NCBI GenBank assembly: GCA_016281915.1
Contig: JAEEJO010000037.1
Coordinates: forward strand, 1-64,000
Length of the DNA stretch: 64,000 nt
Origin: Clostridiales bacterium
GTDB taxonomy: Bacteria; Bacillota; Clostridia; Oscillospirales; UBA644
Reading direction: 5' to 3'
The position numbers and the translations under genes were made by a program. The notes beneath the pieces are model-generated. The model made no database searches. It was not told the origin of the DNA and saw only the letters and a list, made by a program, of their open reading frames with translations. Positions 33,384 to 42,483 of the stretch are shown piece by piece (positions within the stretch are counted from its first letter, which is position 1; every line of letters begins with the position of its first letter).

Positions 33384-34217
33384 ATGGAAGAAAAAAAACC
33401 GATATCGCTATATCTTGTGGGAACACCGATTGGAAATATGAGCGATATTTCTCAGAGAGCCCTTGAAACACTTGAGAAAGCAGATTTTATCGCCGCCGAA
33501 GATACCCGCGTCACAGGAAAGCTTCTGGCAAGGTTCGGAATAAAAAAACCGCTGATAAGTTACTATGAGCACAATATGATGCAGCGCGGGGAAGTAATAC
33601 TTGAAAGGCTGAGACAAGGCGAGGTATGCGCTCTTGTTTCGGATGCAGGTATGCCTGCTATTTCAGACCCCGGAGAAATGATAGTAAAACAGTGCATCGA
33701 AGAAGGGTTCAGAGTAAGCGCTGTTCCGGGACCGTGCGCAATGGTATGCGCATTGGCAATGAGCGGTCTTTCAACAAGAAGATTTACGTTTGAAGGATTT
33801 CTTTCTACCGCAAAAAACAGCAGACGGGAGCATCTTCTTTCGCTGAAAGACGATACGCATACTCTTGTGTTTTATGAGGCTCCACACAAACTGCTCGGAA
33901 CGCTTGAAGATATGCTTGAATATCTCGGAGACAGAAAGATCGCGCTTGTCAGGGAAATATCAAAGATATACGAGGAATCGATTCAGACTACGCTTGCTGA
34001 AGCGGTTGAAACATATAAAGAGAAAAACATACTCGGAGAATTTGTTATCATAGTGGAGGGCGCGAAGAAAAAAGAGACGCCCGCCCTCTCGGCAGACGAT
34101 CTGGAAGAGGAATTCAATGTGCTTATCGGAGAAGGTAAGTCAAAATCTGAGGCAGCAAAAGAGCTTGCAGCCAAATATAATATGCATAAAAGAGATATTT
34201 ACGAGATGTTCAAATAA
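33384..34217 (+). CDS. rsmI: 16S rRNA 2'-O-ribose C1402 methyltransferase
   Basis: A 277-residue tetrapyrrole-methylase-fold SAM enzyme. It has LYLVGTPIGNMSDIS at the N-terminus, AAEDTRVTGKLL, LVSDAGMPAISDPG and AVPGPCAMVCALAMSGL, the full set of RsmI motifs. It ends the long plus-strand run that began with purE; a converging terminator on the opposite strand follows. Confidence 0.97.
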   Translation: MEEKKPISLYLVGTPIGNMSDISQRALETLEKADFIAAEDTRVTGKLLARFGIKKPLISYYEHNMMQRGEVILERLRQGEVCALVSDAGMPAISDPGEMIVKQCIEEGFRVSAVPGPCAMVCALAMSGLSTRRFTFEGFLSTAKNSRREHLLSLKDDTHTLVFYEAPHKLLGTLEDMLEYLGDRKIALVREISKIYEESIQTTLAEAVETYKEKNILGEFVIIVEGAKKKETPALSADDLEEEFNVLIGEGKSKSEAAKELAAKYNMHKRDIYEMFK

Positions 34218-34243
34218 AAAAACAGCGGTCTTTCGACCGCTGT
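34216..34243 (-). terminator. Terminator for the minus-strand zinc-ribbon gene
   Basis: ACAGCGGTC (34222-34230), loop TTTC, and GACCGCTGT (34235-34243) form a perfect stem. On the minus strand it is followed by TTTTTT (34216-34221), so it terminates the zinc-ribbon gene. It lies between two converging genes. Confidence 0.85.
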
Positions 34244-34259
34244 GAAAAAATACTTTTTA

Positions 34260-34703
34260 TTATTTGAGGAATTTCAGATTGGATATGATAGCGGGTTCCT
34301 TTGCTTTTCCTCCGCAAACCTGGAAGAAAGCGATGATTCCGAGGATTCCGATAATAGCGAGGCATATACCACCAGCGATCCAACCGAGGATCGGAATAAC
34401 AAACATGATGCAGCAGATTATCTCACAAACTGCCAGCTTAAGAGCCTGTCTTATATGGAAAGCGACATATGGCGAATCTTTTGCGATTATTGCAGCTACA
34501 ATAATTCCTATATAGCTTGCAAGATAGGGAAGCATTGCAACTACCTTATTTTCGGAAATATCTTTCGGATCGAATTCCGCGGTATGATCCGTTGAGTTGA
34601 TAACGGTCGCAGCAGCAGGAGCTCCGTTAACCGGTGTACCGCAAGTGGGGCAGAAAGACTGGCTGTCTTCCATCTGAGCGCCGCAATGTGCACAGTATTT
34701 CAT
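34260..34703 (-). CDS. Zinc-ribbon plus DUF4870-like membrane protein
   Basis: A 147-residue protein. The N-terminal zinc ribbon is MKYCAHCGAQM then FCPTCGTPV (two CxxC pairs). A flexible Ala/Pro linker leads to three hydrophobic segments with YLASYIGIIVAAIIAKDSPYV and FHIRQALKLAV, typical of DUF4870-like small membrane proteins. Function unknown. Confidence 0.82.
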   Translation of the reverse strand: MKYCAHCGAQMEDSQSFCPTCGTPVNGAPAAATVINSTDHTAEFDPKDISENKVVAMLPYLASYIGIIVAAIIAKDSPYVAFHIRQALKLAVCEIICCIMFVIPILGWIAGGICLAIIGILGIIAFFQVCGGKAKEPAIISNLKFLK

Positions 34704-34747
34704 AATAATTTCTCCTTTTTTTCATAGATTTAGCTTATACTTTTAAT

Positions 34748-34776
34748 AGTATATAACAAAAATCGCAAAAAGTCAA
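34748..34776 (-). promoter_or_regulatory. Promoter of the zinc-ribbon gene
   Basis: Minus strand: TTGACT (34771-34776), a 17-base spacer and TATACT (34748-34753). GGAG follows before the ATG. Confidence 0.75.
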
Positions 34777-34850
34777 TACCTTTCAGCTACTTTTTGTTTT
34801 TTTATCGATCAATTAACCGCATAAATATTGAAAATGTGCGAGGCAATAAT

Positions 34851-35420
34851 TTGAGTTTTACAGAGCTTATTTTTCTCGGCGCCGCGCTTGCGATGGACGC
34901 TTTCGCGGTTGCCGTATGCAAGGGAATGATCATGCAAAAGCCCAAAGTCGGAAACGCGGCTGTAATTGCCCTGTTTTTCGGCGGCTTTCAGGCACTGATG
35001 CCGTTTATAGGATGGCTTCTTGGGAAACAGTTCGAGTCTGCGATCAAAGCGTTTGATCACTGGATCGCATTTATTCTTCTTCTGATCCTCGGAGGCAAGA
35101 TGATCTACGATGCAGTCAGAAAAGATGAAGAATCGGAAAAATATAAAGACACTATTGACATAAAAGAGCTCTTTCTGCTTGCCGTGGCAACGAGCATAGA
35201 TGCGCTTGCAGTAGGCATCACGCTTGCTTTTTTAAGCGTATCGGTTCCCGAAACCGTAAGCGTTATAGGCATAACAACTTTCATAATAACGTTCTGCGGC
35301 GTATATATCGGCGCAAAAACGGGAGAGCTTTTAAAGGACAAAGCGCAGATAGCCGGAGGGGCTGTACTTATAATTATCGGTATAAAAATACTTATCGAGC
35401 ACATCACAACGTCAGTCTGA
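34851..35420 (+). CDS. mntP: Manganese efflux pump MntP
   Basis: A 189-residue six-helix membrane protein exporting Mn2+. The two repeat motifs are ALAMDAFAVAVCKG and VATSIDALAVG, each carrying the conserved Asp of MntP. I start at TTG 34851 with GCGAGG just upstream; the open frame extends further upstream without a usable start. No yybP-ykoY Mn riboswitch is visible in the roughly 150 bases upstream, which is unusual for mntP genes in Firmicutes. Confidence 0.92.
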   Translation: MSFTELIFLGAALAMDAFAVAVCKGMIMQKPKVGNAAVIALFFGGFQALMPFIGWLLGKQFESAIKAFDHWIAFILLLILGGKMIYDAVRKDEESEKYKDTIDIKELFLLAVATSIDALAVGITLAFLSVSVPETVSVIGITTFIITFCGVYIGAKTGELLKDKAQIAGGAVLIIIGIKILIEHITTSV

Positions 35421-35470
35421 GATAAAAATCATACGGACTTTAAGAATAAAAAATTACTTGAGGGAAAAAA

Positions 35471-36619
35471 ATGAAACTTGACCTTGACATTGAACAATTC
35501 TGGAAAGATGAAGAGACCGCACATGCCGAAAACTGCTTTTCAAAGGCTTCAAAGCAGGCTGCGCTCGGGATAAGAATGAGTGACGAATGCGTCTTTGCCG
35601 AGCTTGGAGAAGAAGGTCAGCCATGGGGATACACCGATCCGCAAAGGAGATATGAGCTTAATTGCAGATACAATGAAAAGGCGATAAAAATCGTCGGAAG
35701 ACCGCTTCTTGCCGAAAGAAAGCCCGATCCGAAAAAAGACAGTCTGCCCTCTTTTCCGAACAGACTGCAGGTTGGAGAGGTTTTCGGGGGAAGATATGAG
35801 TTTGACGGCAACACAACGTGGCTGAAAGGAACGCTGAACGACGCGGAAGACCTGAAGAAGAAGCTTGACGAGATAGATTATCTTCTTGCCGATAAAGAGC
35901 GTTTCAGATCATATATCCTCCCGCCGGACTGGGATGAAAGGTGCAGAGCTGTTTTTGAGGCAACAGGCAGACGACCTGGGCTTGCAAACGGTATAAGAGG
36001 TCCCGTAACGCTTGCAACAAGCGTTTTCGGCACTGAAAACCTTATTTTTCTGTATTATGACGATGAAGGTCTCTTCAAACGATTCGGCGACACGATAACC
36101 AGGGTTCTTGAAGCGTATGCGGATATTTTTATTATAGAAGCGGGATATACGAAGGATAACTTTCCTCACGGATACTGGTTCAACGATGACGACAGCAATC
36201 TGCTGACACCGGAAATGTATAAGCTGCTTGGGTATCCGACTCTGAAAGCGATGTTTGAGAAATATGCGCCCAATCCGGAGGATTCCAGATATCAGCACTC
36301 GGACTCGGCGATGGGTCATCTTATTCCCCTGCTGGCGGATTTCAATCTTACGGGATGCAATTTCGGTCCGACGGTAATGGTAAAAGATATACGCAAATAT
36401 ATGAAAACGACACGAATAGACGGTCAGCTTGCCCCATTCACTTTTATGAGAAACAATGAAGATGATATTATCGCCGAGGTAAAGAGAGACTGTGAAGCGG
36501 CGAAAGAAGACGACATAAGAGGACTTTCCGTATCAACGGCAGGAAGTATAAATAACGGAAGCCTGCTTACAAGCATGAGAACCGTTATGGCTGCGATCCA
36601 GACATATGGAAGATACTGA
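35471..36619 (+). CDS. Uroporphyrinogen decarboxylase (URO-D) family protein
   Basis: A 382-residue protein of the URO-D superfamily, which contains true HemE and many corrinoid-dependent methyltransferases (MtaA/MtbA type). The core includes NGIRGPVTLATSVFGTENLI and GYTKDNFPHGYW. The long N-terminal part and the lack of the HemE arginine motif make a methyltransferase-like role more likely than haem synthesis. No corrinoid protein is adjacent. It has a GAGGGAAA site and is followed 30 bases later by a MATE pump. Confidence 0.75.
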   Translation: MKLDLDIEQFWKDEETAHAENCFSKASKQAALGIRMSDECVFAELGEEGQPWGYTDPQRRYELNCRYNEKAIKIVGRPLLAERKPDPKKDSLPSFPNRLQVGEVFGGRYEFDGNTTWLKGTLNDAEDLKKKLDEIDYLLADKERFRSYILPPDWDERCRAVFEATGRRPGLANGIRGPVTLATSVFGTENLIFLYYDDEGLFKRFGDTITRVLEAYADIFIIEAGYTKDNFPHGYWFNDDDSNLLTPEMYKLLGYPTLKAMFEKYAPNPEDSRYQHSDSAMGHLIPLLADFNLTGCNFGPTVMVKDIRKYMKTTRIDGQLAPFTFMRNNEDDIIAEVKRDCEAAKEDDIRGLSVSTAGSINNGSLLTSMRTVMAAIQTYGRY

Positions 36620-36649
36620 TCTGAGGGGCACGGGAAATCGTAACTGAAA

Positions 36650-38026
36650 ATGAGATTATTAACAAAAGACAGATCGTTTTATAAAACGATGTTCGCCATT
36701 GCGCTGCCTGTTGCACTTCAGCAGTTGATTTCGCTTGCGGTAGTGATGCTTGACAACGTTATGGTGGGTTCGCTTGGAGATATATCGCTTTCGGCGGTAT
36801 CGCAGGCAAATCAGGTGACGGTGTTTTTCACGTTCTTCGTCCGCGGTATTTCCGGAGGAGCGGCGCTGCTTATTTCGCAGTACTGGGGAAAGAAGGATAC
36901 GGGAAGGATAAAGCAGATATTCTCAATGACATTTATAACCACGGTTATCCTTGCCGGAACTGTCACGCTTCTTGTATTTCTGTTTCCCGAAGCGGTAGTA
37001 AAGTTTTTTTCAAACAATGATCTGATCCTCTCCGAAGCTTCGTCATATATCAGGATCGCATGCTTCTCATATATACTTTTTGCGATTTCCGACACGTTTA
37101 TAGCAATGCTTCGCTGCGTTGAGATAGTAAAAATAACGTTTATTGTTTCCGTGATATCTTTTTTTACGAATCTCGGCGGCAATTACATACTCATTTTCGG
37201 CAAACTAGGTCTTCCTGCAATGGGAGTCAGAGGTGCGGCGACCGCCACGGTCATAGCGCGGGGAATCGAACTTATTATAGTAATGATCTTCTTTTTCAAG
37301 GGTCAGAAAAAGCTGGATGTCCGACCGAAAGATCTGTTTTATGCAGAAAAAAATATGTGGAAAGACTTTTTCCGTTACGGCATACCCGTTATTGTGGGCG
37401 ATATACAGTGGGGACTTGTCGGTGTAGTGAAAGCGGTGATCATAGGAAGACTTACCGTTGAAATGATGGCAGCCGTTTCTATAACCGACGTAGTTATGCA
37501 GCTGGGACTTATTTTTGCAAACGGTCTTGCAGCCGGGGCATGCGTTATTATCGGAAAAACCGTTGGTGTAAACGATTTTGCAAAGACGAAAGAATATTCA
37601 AGAAGCATCGAGATCATTTTTGCGATCGTGGGCGTGCTTATGGGAGCGCTCGTTTTCACATTGCGCTTCATTCCGGTATCGCTCTATACAAACGTTTCAG
37701 ATCAGACACGATCTCTGGCAATGCAGCTTCTTGCGATTGGCGCCGTTTCGCTTATAGGAACAAGTTACCACATGGCGTGCTTTACTGGGATCAATCGCGG
37801 AGCCGGAGACAGCAGATTCGTATTTTTTGTGGATATGATCTGCGGATGGCTTGTTGTTATTCCTCTTTCAGCACTTTCGGCAGCAGGATACCTGAATGCA
37901 TGGGATCCCCTTTTTACCCTGCCCCTTGTTTATCTCTGCACAAGAATAGATCAATGCTTCAAATGGATAATCGCATTTATACGTCTTCGCGGAAACAAGT
38001 GGATAAGAAACGTAACAAGAGACTGA
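36650..38026 (+). CDS. MATE family efflux transporter
   Basis: A 458-residue twelve-helix multidrug and toxin extrusion transporter using an ion gradient. The family motifs ALPVALQQLISLAVVMLDNVMVG and a repeated half in ISLIGTSYHMACFTGINRGAGDS are clear. It resembles the NorM/DinF-like branch in Clostridia. Substrate unknown. Confidence 0.92.
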   Translation: MRLLTKDRSFYKTMFAIALPVALQQLISLAVVMLDNVMVGSLGDISLSAVSQANQVTVFFTFFVRGISGGAALLISQYWGKKDTGRIKQIFSMTFITTVILAGTVTLLVFLFPEAVVKFFSNNDLILSEASSYIRIACFSYILFAISDTFIAMLRCVEIVKITFIVSVISFFTNLGGNYILIFGKLGLPAMGVRGAATATVIARGIELIIVMIFFFKGQKKLDVRPKDLFYAEKNMWKDFFRYGIPVIVGDIQWGLVGVVKAVIIGRLTVEMMAAVSITDVVMQLGLIFANGLAAGACVIIGKTVGVNDFAKTKEYSRSIEIIFAIVGVLMGALVFTLRFIPVSLYTNVSDQTRSLAMQLLAIGAVSLIGTSYHMACFTGINRGAGDSRFVFFVDMICGWLVVIPLSALSAAGYLNAWDPLFTLPLVYLCTRIDQCFKWIIAFIRLRGNKWIRNVTRD

Positions 38027-38031
38027 AAACC

Positions 38032-38073
38032 AAAAAAATATCCGGATTGCTTCAAATGAAACAATCCGGATAT
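38032..38073 (-). terminator. Terminator shared by the tRNA pair and the MATE gene
   Basis: A 12-bp stem: ATATCCGGATTG (38038-38049) and its complement (38062-38073). On the minus strand seven T residues follow the stem, so it terminates the tRNA operon well; on the plus strand only TTT follows. Confidence 0.8.
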
Positions 38074-38080
38074 TTGCCTG

Positions 38081-38155
38081 TGGTGACCCGTAGCAGAATC
38101 GAACTGCTGCCCCAGCCGTGAAAGGGCCGTGTCTTAACCGCTTGACTAACGGGCC
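38081..38155 (-). tRNA. tRNA-Glu (TTC)
   Basis: A 75-nt cloverleaf. Acceptor stem GGCCCGT/ACGGGTC with one G-U pair, anticodon stem CGGCC/GGCTG with loop CTTTCAC, giving anticodon TTC. T arm GCAGCAGTTCGATTCTGC is intact, and CCA is encoded. It lies three bases downstream of tRNA-Met in the same transcript. Confidence 0.96.
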
Positions 38156-38158
38156 AAA

Positions 38159-38235
38159 TGGTAGCGGAAGCTGGATTTGAACCGGCGACCGTACGGGTAT
38201 GAACCGTATGCTCTAGCCAACTGAGCTATTCCGCC
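38159..38235 (-). tRNA. tRNA-Met (CAT), elongator type
   Basis: A 77-nt cloverleaf. Acceptor GGCGGAA/TTCCGCT, anticodon stem TACGG/CCGTA with loop TTCATAC, anticodon CAT, and encoded CCA. The anticodon stem lacks the GGG/CCC of initiator tRNAs, and the body resembles Bacillus elongator tRNA-Met more than tRNA-Ile(CAT), though a lysidine-modified Ile tRNA cannot be fully excluded by eye. Confidence 0.92.
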
Positions 38236-38283
38236 AGACCGGCTCATCTGAGATCCGTTTTTGCGGAACCAGACAGCTTATAT

Positions 38284-38312
38284 ATTATATACCAAACGAG
38301 CAGATTTGTCAA
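38284..38312 (-). promoter_or_regulatory. Promoter of the tRNA-Met/tRNA-Glu operon
   Basis: Minus strand: perfect TTGACA (38307-38312), a 17-base spacer and a perfect TATAAT (38284-38289). The 5' leader before tRNA-Met would be about 40 bases. Confidence 0.85.
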
Positions 38313-38412
38313 TACCGTTTTACATGTTTTTTGTGATATTTTTGTGAACTCGAAATCAAGGAGATCATCGGTCCCGCTCTGTTCAAAAATTGAATTTTTT
38401 TCTAAAAAGTGA

Positions 38413-38441
38413 TTGACAAGAAGGACATTTTGTTGTATTAT
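38413..38441 (+). promoter_or_regulatory. Promoter of the DUF1292 gene
   Basis: Perfect TTGACA (38413-38418), a 17-base spacer and TATTAT (38436-38441), about 50 bases before the start codon. Confidence 0.75.
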
Positions 38442-38496
38442 TAATATATAAAGAAAAGTATATATAATCGCAGGAAAATGAAGACAGGAGAAAGAT

Positions 38497-38790
38497 ATGT
38501 CCGAAGCAGAAAGAGACGAAATAATAACGCTTACCGATGAAGACGGAAATGAGACAGACTACGTTGTTATAGACGGAGTTGAATATAACGGCAAAGATTA
38601 TCTCGCGCTCGTTGAAGAAGAGCATTATAACGACGAAACGTGTGAATTTACGATCCTCAGGGTTGATGAGTCTGAGAATGAAGAAGCTTTTCTTGCAACT
38701 ATCGAAGACGAAGAGGAATTCAACAGAGTGCTTGAATTGCTTGAAGAAAAGCTTGACGACGAATACGATTTTGACGACGATGCAGAATAA
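38497..38790 (+). CDS. DUF1292 (YrzB) family acidic protein
   Basis: A 97-residue acidic protein of the DUF1292 family: IITLTDEDGNETDYVVIDGVEYNGKDYLAL then a charged C-terminus ending in many Asp/Glu residues. In Bacillus and relatives it is found near yrrK and the tRNA modification locus; its function is unknown. GACAGGAGAAAG precedes ATG 38497. The structured RNA begins one base after the stop. Confidence 0.9.
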   Translation: MSEAERDEIITLTDEDGNETDYVVIDGVEYNGKDYLALVEEEHYNDETCEFTILRVDESENEEAFLATIEDEEEFNRVLELLEEKLDDEYDFDDDAE

Positions 38791-39015
38791 ACGAATTTCC
38801 TGCGCGGTTCGTGTTCCGACGGTATAATTAAAACCTACACCTGTTTATTGGGATTCCGTCTTCTGCTGCGGGGGAGCAGACCTCTCGGACTAAGTCCGAA
38901 CGTTGGGAGCACAAAACAGCAGAGAGGAATTAACCCACTTTTTAAGCAGGGCTTATATTTGCCCCGGAATTACGCATTCTGCGTATTCTCCACGGCCGTG
39001 CGGGAAATTCTTTTA
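38791..39015 (+). ncRNA. ssrS: 6S RNA-like structured RNA
   Basis: A region of about 225 bases that folds as a long rod. The closing stem pairs GAATTTCC-TGCGCGG-TTCGTG (38793-38813) with CACGGCCGTGCGGGAAATTC (38991-39010). A second conserved-looking stem pairs CCTGTTTA-TTGGG-ATTCC (from 38850) with GGAAT-TAA-CCCA and TAAGCAGG (to 38950), leaving single-stranded bulges, and local hairpins such as TCGGAC-TAA-GTCCGA fill the rest. This closing-stem, bulge and rod arrangement is that of 6S RNA, the RNA polymerase decoy. It has no codons of its own, and T-rich sequence follows the stem. Confidence 0.6.
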
Positions 39016-39066
39016 TTATAAATGAATACACAAAAATCGCGGGCTTTCTGTCCGCACAGGTGAAAT

Positions 39067-40875
39067 ATGACTAATGATATAAGTCTTATACGTAATTTTT
39101 CGATAATCGCGCATATAGACCACGGAAAATCAACTCTTGCAGACCGCCTTTTGCAGCTCACTAAAACCGTTGCGGACAGGGACATGGAAGAACAGTTTCT
39201 TGACAACATGGATCTTGAACGCGAGCGCGGAATCACAATAAAAGCAAGAGCGGTAAAAATGCTTTATACGGCAAAGGACGGCAAAACGTATACGCTGAAT
39301 CTGATAGATACTCCCGGTCATGTGGACTTCAATTATGAAGTATCGCGCTCTCTCGTTGCATGCGAGGGGGCGGTTCTTGTTGTTGACGCATCTCAGGGCA
39401 TTGAAGCCCAGACGCTTGCAAACACATATCTTGCCGTTGACAACGACCTTGAGATAATGCCGGTGATAAATAAAATAGATCTTCCGTCCGCGGATCCCGA
39501 AAGAGTAATAAAAGAAATCGAGGATACTATCGGTATCCCCGCTGAAAATGCGCCGCGTGTTTCGGCAAAAACGGGCGAAAACTGCGAGGAGATACTTGAA
39601 CGTATCGTATCAGATATTCCTGCGCCGAAAGGTGACAGAAACGCGCCTCTGCGCGCACTGATATTTGACAGTATATATGACTCATACCGCGGCGTTATAG
39701 TATATGTCAGGGTATTTGACGGAACGCTTCGTGCGGGAGACAGAATCAAAATGATGTCTACCGGTGCGGAATTTGACGTTGTTGAAACGGGCTGTCTGCG
39801 ACCCTTCGGCTTTGAAAAGGAAGATGAAATAGAAGCCGGTGAAGTCGGATATATAATGGCTTCGATAAAAACGGTTCAGGACACTCAGGTCGGCGATACG
39901 GTCACAAATGCCGAAAACCCGTGCGATGCGCCGATGCCCGGATATAAAAAGGTTCAGCCGATGGTATTTTCGGGCATATATCCTGCAGACGGGGCAAAGT
40001 ATGAGGATCTTCGCGAAGCGCTTGAAAAGCTGCAGCTCAACGATGCGTCACTCTCATTCGAAAAAGAGTCCTCTGCTGCGCTCGGATTCGGTTTTCGCTG
40101 CGGATTCCTCGGTCTTCTGCATATGGAAATAATTCAGGAACGCCTTGAGAGAGAGTATAATCTCGACCTTATCACCACCGCTCCGAGCGTTATTTACAAA
40201 ATAAAGAGGACGTCAGGAGAGGAAGAGTATATTTCAAATCCCTCCGCCTACCCCTCCCCTTCGGAGATTATGACGGCTTATGAGCCGTTTGTAAGGGCAG
40301 ATATTTTTTCGCCCACGGAGTTTATCGGAACGGTAATGGACCTGTGCACCGAAAGACGCGGCGTTTTCAAGAATATGACGTATATAGACGAATCGAGGGT
40401 CAATCTTCATTACAGTCTGCCTTTGAACGAGATAATATACGATTTCTTCGATGCATTGAAGTCCAGAACGAGAGGATATGCGTCTCTTGACTATGAATTT
40501 GAAGAGTATAAGGAAAGCAAGCTTGTAAAGCTTGACATTCTGCTCAACGGCGATATTATCGACGCGCTCTCATTTATCGTTCATTCCGACAGAGCGTATT
40601 CAAGAGGAAGAAAAATTGCGGAACGTCTTAAAGAGAATATCCCCAGACAGCTTTTTGAAATTCCCATACAGGCTGCAGTGGGAGGGAAAATAATAGCGAG
40701 GGAGACTGTCAAGGCTCTTCGCAAGGACGTTCTGGCAAAGTGTTACGGCGGCGACATAACGAGGAAGAAGAAGCTTCTTGAAAAGCAGAAAGAAGGGAAG
40801 AAGAGGATGCGCTCTTTCGGCACGGTAGAACTGAGCCAGGAAGCGTTTATGTCTGTTCTTAAATTTGACGAATGA
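39067..40875 (+). CDS. lepA: Elongation factor 4 (back-translocating GTPase)
   Basis: A 602-residue translational GTPase. G1 [10 protein letters not shown]2 region [13 protein letters not shown]3 DTPGHVDF, G4 NKIDLP and G5 SAKTG are all present, and the C-terminal LepA domain ends with [21 protein letters not shown]. Length is normal. The stop overlaps the ATG of the next gene (ATGA), so a methyltransferase is coupled to it. Confidence 0.98.
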   Translation: MTNDISLIRNFSIIAHIDHGKSTLADRLLQLTKTVADRDMEEQFLDNMDLERERGITIKARAVKMLYTAKDGKTYTLNLIDTPGHVDFNYEVSRSLVACEGAVLVVDASQGIEAQTLANTYLAVDNDLEIMPVINKIDLPSADPERVIKEIEDTIGIPAENAPRVSAKTGENCEEILERIVSDIPAPKGDRNAPLRALIFDSIYDSYRGVIVYVRVFDGTLRAGDRIKMMSTGAEFDVVETGCLRPFGFEKEDEIEAGEVGYIMASIKTVQDTQVGDTVTNAENPCDAPMPGYKKVQPMVFSGIYPADGAKYEDLREALEKLQLNDASLSFEKESSAALGFGFRCGFLGLLHMEIIQERLEREYNLDLITTAPSVIYKIKRTSGEEEYISNPSAYPSPSEIMTAYEPFVRADIFSPTEFIGTVMDLCTERRGVFKNMTYIDESRVNLHYSLPLNEIIYDFFDALKSRTRGYASLDYEFEEYKESKLVKLDILLNGDIIDALSFIVHSDRAYSRGRKIAERLKENIPRQLFEIPIQAAVGGKIIARETVKALRKDVLAKCYGGDITRKKKLLEKQKEGKKRMRSFGTVELSQEAFMSVLKFDE

Positions 40876-41603
40876 CCGAATATGACCAGATAGCCGTGAT
40901 ATATGACGATTATACGGACGGCTTTGACTACGGGCTTTATCTTGACAAGATATTTGCAAAGGCGCAATATCTGCCAAGGAAAGGACTTGCTCTTGACTGC
41001 GGCTGCGGAACGGGAACGCTTATAACGGAGCTTGAAAAACGCGGGTATTCTTGCACGGGCGTGGATATCTCTCCCGAAATGCTTGAAACAGCTGCCGAAA
41101 AGATAACTCAACACGGGTTTGAGCCGCATCTTGTCTGTCAAAGTCTTGAAAATATAGATCTTTACGGCGCATACGATATCTGTTTTTGCACTCTTGACAC
41201 GATAAACCACCTTTCCGAAAAGCAGCTCACACGTTTTTTCGGGAAACTTATATACTTTACCGAACCGGGCGGATATTTCATTTTTGACGTAAAAACAGAA
41301 GCCATGATGAAAAGATCCGCGCAGTTGAGAGTGATTGATAAAGACAGCTCAACGCTTATTCTTGACGGAGTTTTTTCAAAAAACCGCCTGACGAACTATA
41401 TTACGGTATTTTCAGAAGAAAACGGGGTTTATGAGCGTTACGACACCGTGATCAAAGAAAACCTCTATAAAAAAAACGAACTTCAAACGCTTCTGAAAAA
41501 CAGCGGCTTTACGCCTGTTGCCGTTTTTTCCTTCAAAGGCAGAGAAATTTATATATCTCAGAACAAAAGGACATTTTATGATTTTCAGGAAAATAGAGCT
41601 TGA
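40872..41603 (+). CDS. Class I SAM-dependent methyltransferase
   Basis: A 243-residue methyltransferase with motif [16 protein letters not shown] and motif [12 protein letters not shown]. The N-terminus [20 protein letters not shown] resembles a family of small clostridial methyltransferases next to lepA or hemN. The substrate is unknown. It overlaps both lepA (4 bases) and the DUF2156 gene (26 bases), suggesting one transcript. Confidence 0.85.
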   Translation: MTEYDQIAVIYDDYTDGFDYGLYLDKIFAKAQYLPRKGLALDCGCGTGTLITELEKRGYSCTGVDISPEMLETAAEKITQHGFEPHLVCQSLENIDLYGAYDICFCTLDTINHLSEKQLTRFFGKLIYFTEPGGYFIFDVKTEAMMKRSAQLRVIDKDSSTLILDGVFSKNRLTNYITVFSEENGVYERYDTVIKENLYKKNELQTLLKNSGFTPVAVFSFKGREIYISQNKRTFYDFQENRA

Positions 41604-42462
41604 CGATATACCTGCCGTTCGTCCGTATCTGGAAAAGATACGAACACGGATAATGGATACCACATTAGGCGAGATATTAATGTGGCGCGACTATATGAAT
41701 ATCCACTATGCAATAGAAAACGACATTCTTTTTTTTAAGGCACGATATACAGATCAGCAATTATCGTATTTCGTTCCCATAGGCAAAGACCGGGATGAAG
41801 GAATAAAAAGACTTATCGCCCATTGCAGAGAAAACGGGGAAAAGCTTCGCCTCATATCGGTATCGGATGAAGAGCTTGAATGGCTCAAAAACGGCTACGA
41901 CATAAAAGAGACGGCAGAAGACACAATAGACGCCGACTATTTTTACAGCGCGCAGGATCTGCGGCAGTTTGCCGGAAGAAAGTACCATACGCAAAAAAAT
42001 CATATAAACAAATTCATCAATACTCATACCGATTATTCGTTTGAAGAAATAAACGAAAAAAACATTTCCGAAGTAATCTCATTTTACAGAGAATATACCC
42101 TGAACTACGAAAAAGACAGCGCATTTGCCATGATAGAGGGTGCCGGGGTGTTTGAAGTGCTTGAAAATCTTGGAAAATACGGTTATTTCGGAATGCTTTT
42201 AAGAGCAGAAGGCAAGGTGATCGCTTTTTCGCTCGGAGAAACGGTCAATGATACGATGTTTGTTCATATAGAAAAAGCAGATAAATCGATTCCCGGTGCA
42301 TATCAGATGATAGTCCGGGAATTTGCAAACAGATATACTGACGATAAAGTTATCTACATCAACAGAGGCGACGATGCGGGCGACGAGGGGCTGAGACAGT
42401 CCAAGCATTCATATCACCCGATCGCGCTGCTGAGAAAAAACATAGTTGAACTGGAAATATAG
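41578..42462 (+). CDS. DUF2156 domain protein
   Basis: A 294-residue protein of the DUF2156 (phosphatidylglycerol lysyltransferase C-terminal domain-like) GNAT-fold family. Features: GRKYHTQKNHINKF, FYREYT, YGYFGMLLRAEGKVIAFSLGE, and the closing YINRGDDAGDEGLRQSKHSYHPIAL. No membrane part, so it is not MprF itself; it probably transfers an acyl or aminoacyl group. I start at ATG 41578 with AAAAGGAC upstream. Confidence 0.85.
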   Translation: MIFRKIELDDIPAVRPYLEKIRTRIMDTTLGEILMWRDYMNIHYAIENDILFFKARYTDQQLSYFVPIGKDRDEGIKRLIAHCRENGEKLRLISVSDEELEWLKNGYDIKETAEDTIDADYFYSAQDLRQFAGRKYHTQKNHINKFINTHTDYSFEEINEKNISEVISFYREYTLNYEKDSAFAMIEGAGVFEVLENLGKYGYFGMLLRAEGKVIAFSLGETVNDTMFVHIEKADKSIPGAYQMIVREFANRYTDDKVIYINRGDDAGDEGLRQSKHSYHPIALLRKNIVELEI

Positions 42463-42483
42463 AGTATTGCACGGAGAAGTCTT

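Noticed and set aside
35471-36619. HemE, the haem-pathway uroporphyrinogen decarboxylase
   Set aside because: The usual HemE arginine-containing N-terminal motif was not seen and no haem gene is near, so the broader URO-D family name is safer.
38823-38828. TATAAT as the promoter of the 6S-like RNA
   Set aside because: No matching -35 box lies at the right distance, and starting there would remove the 5' strand of the long closing stem, which pairs almost perfectly with 38991-39010.
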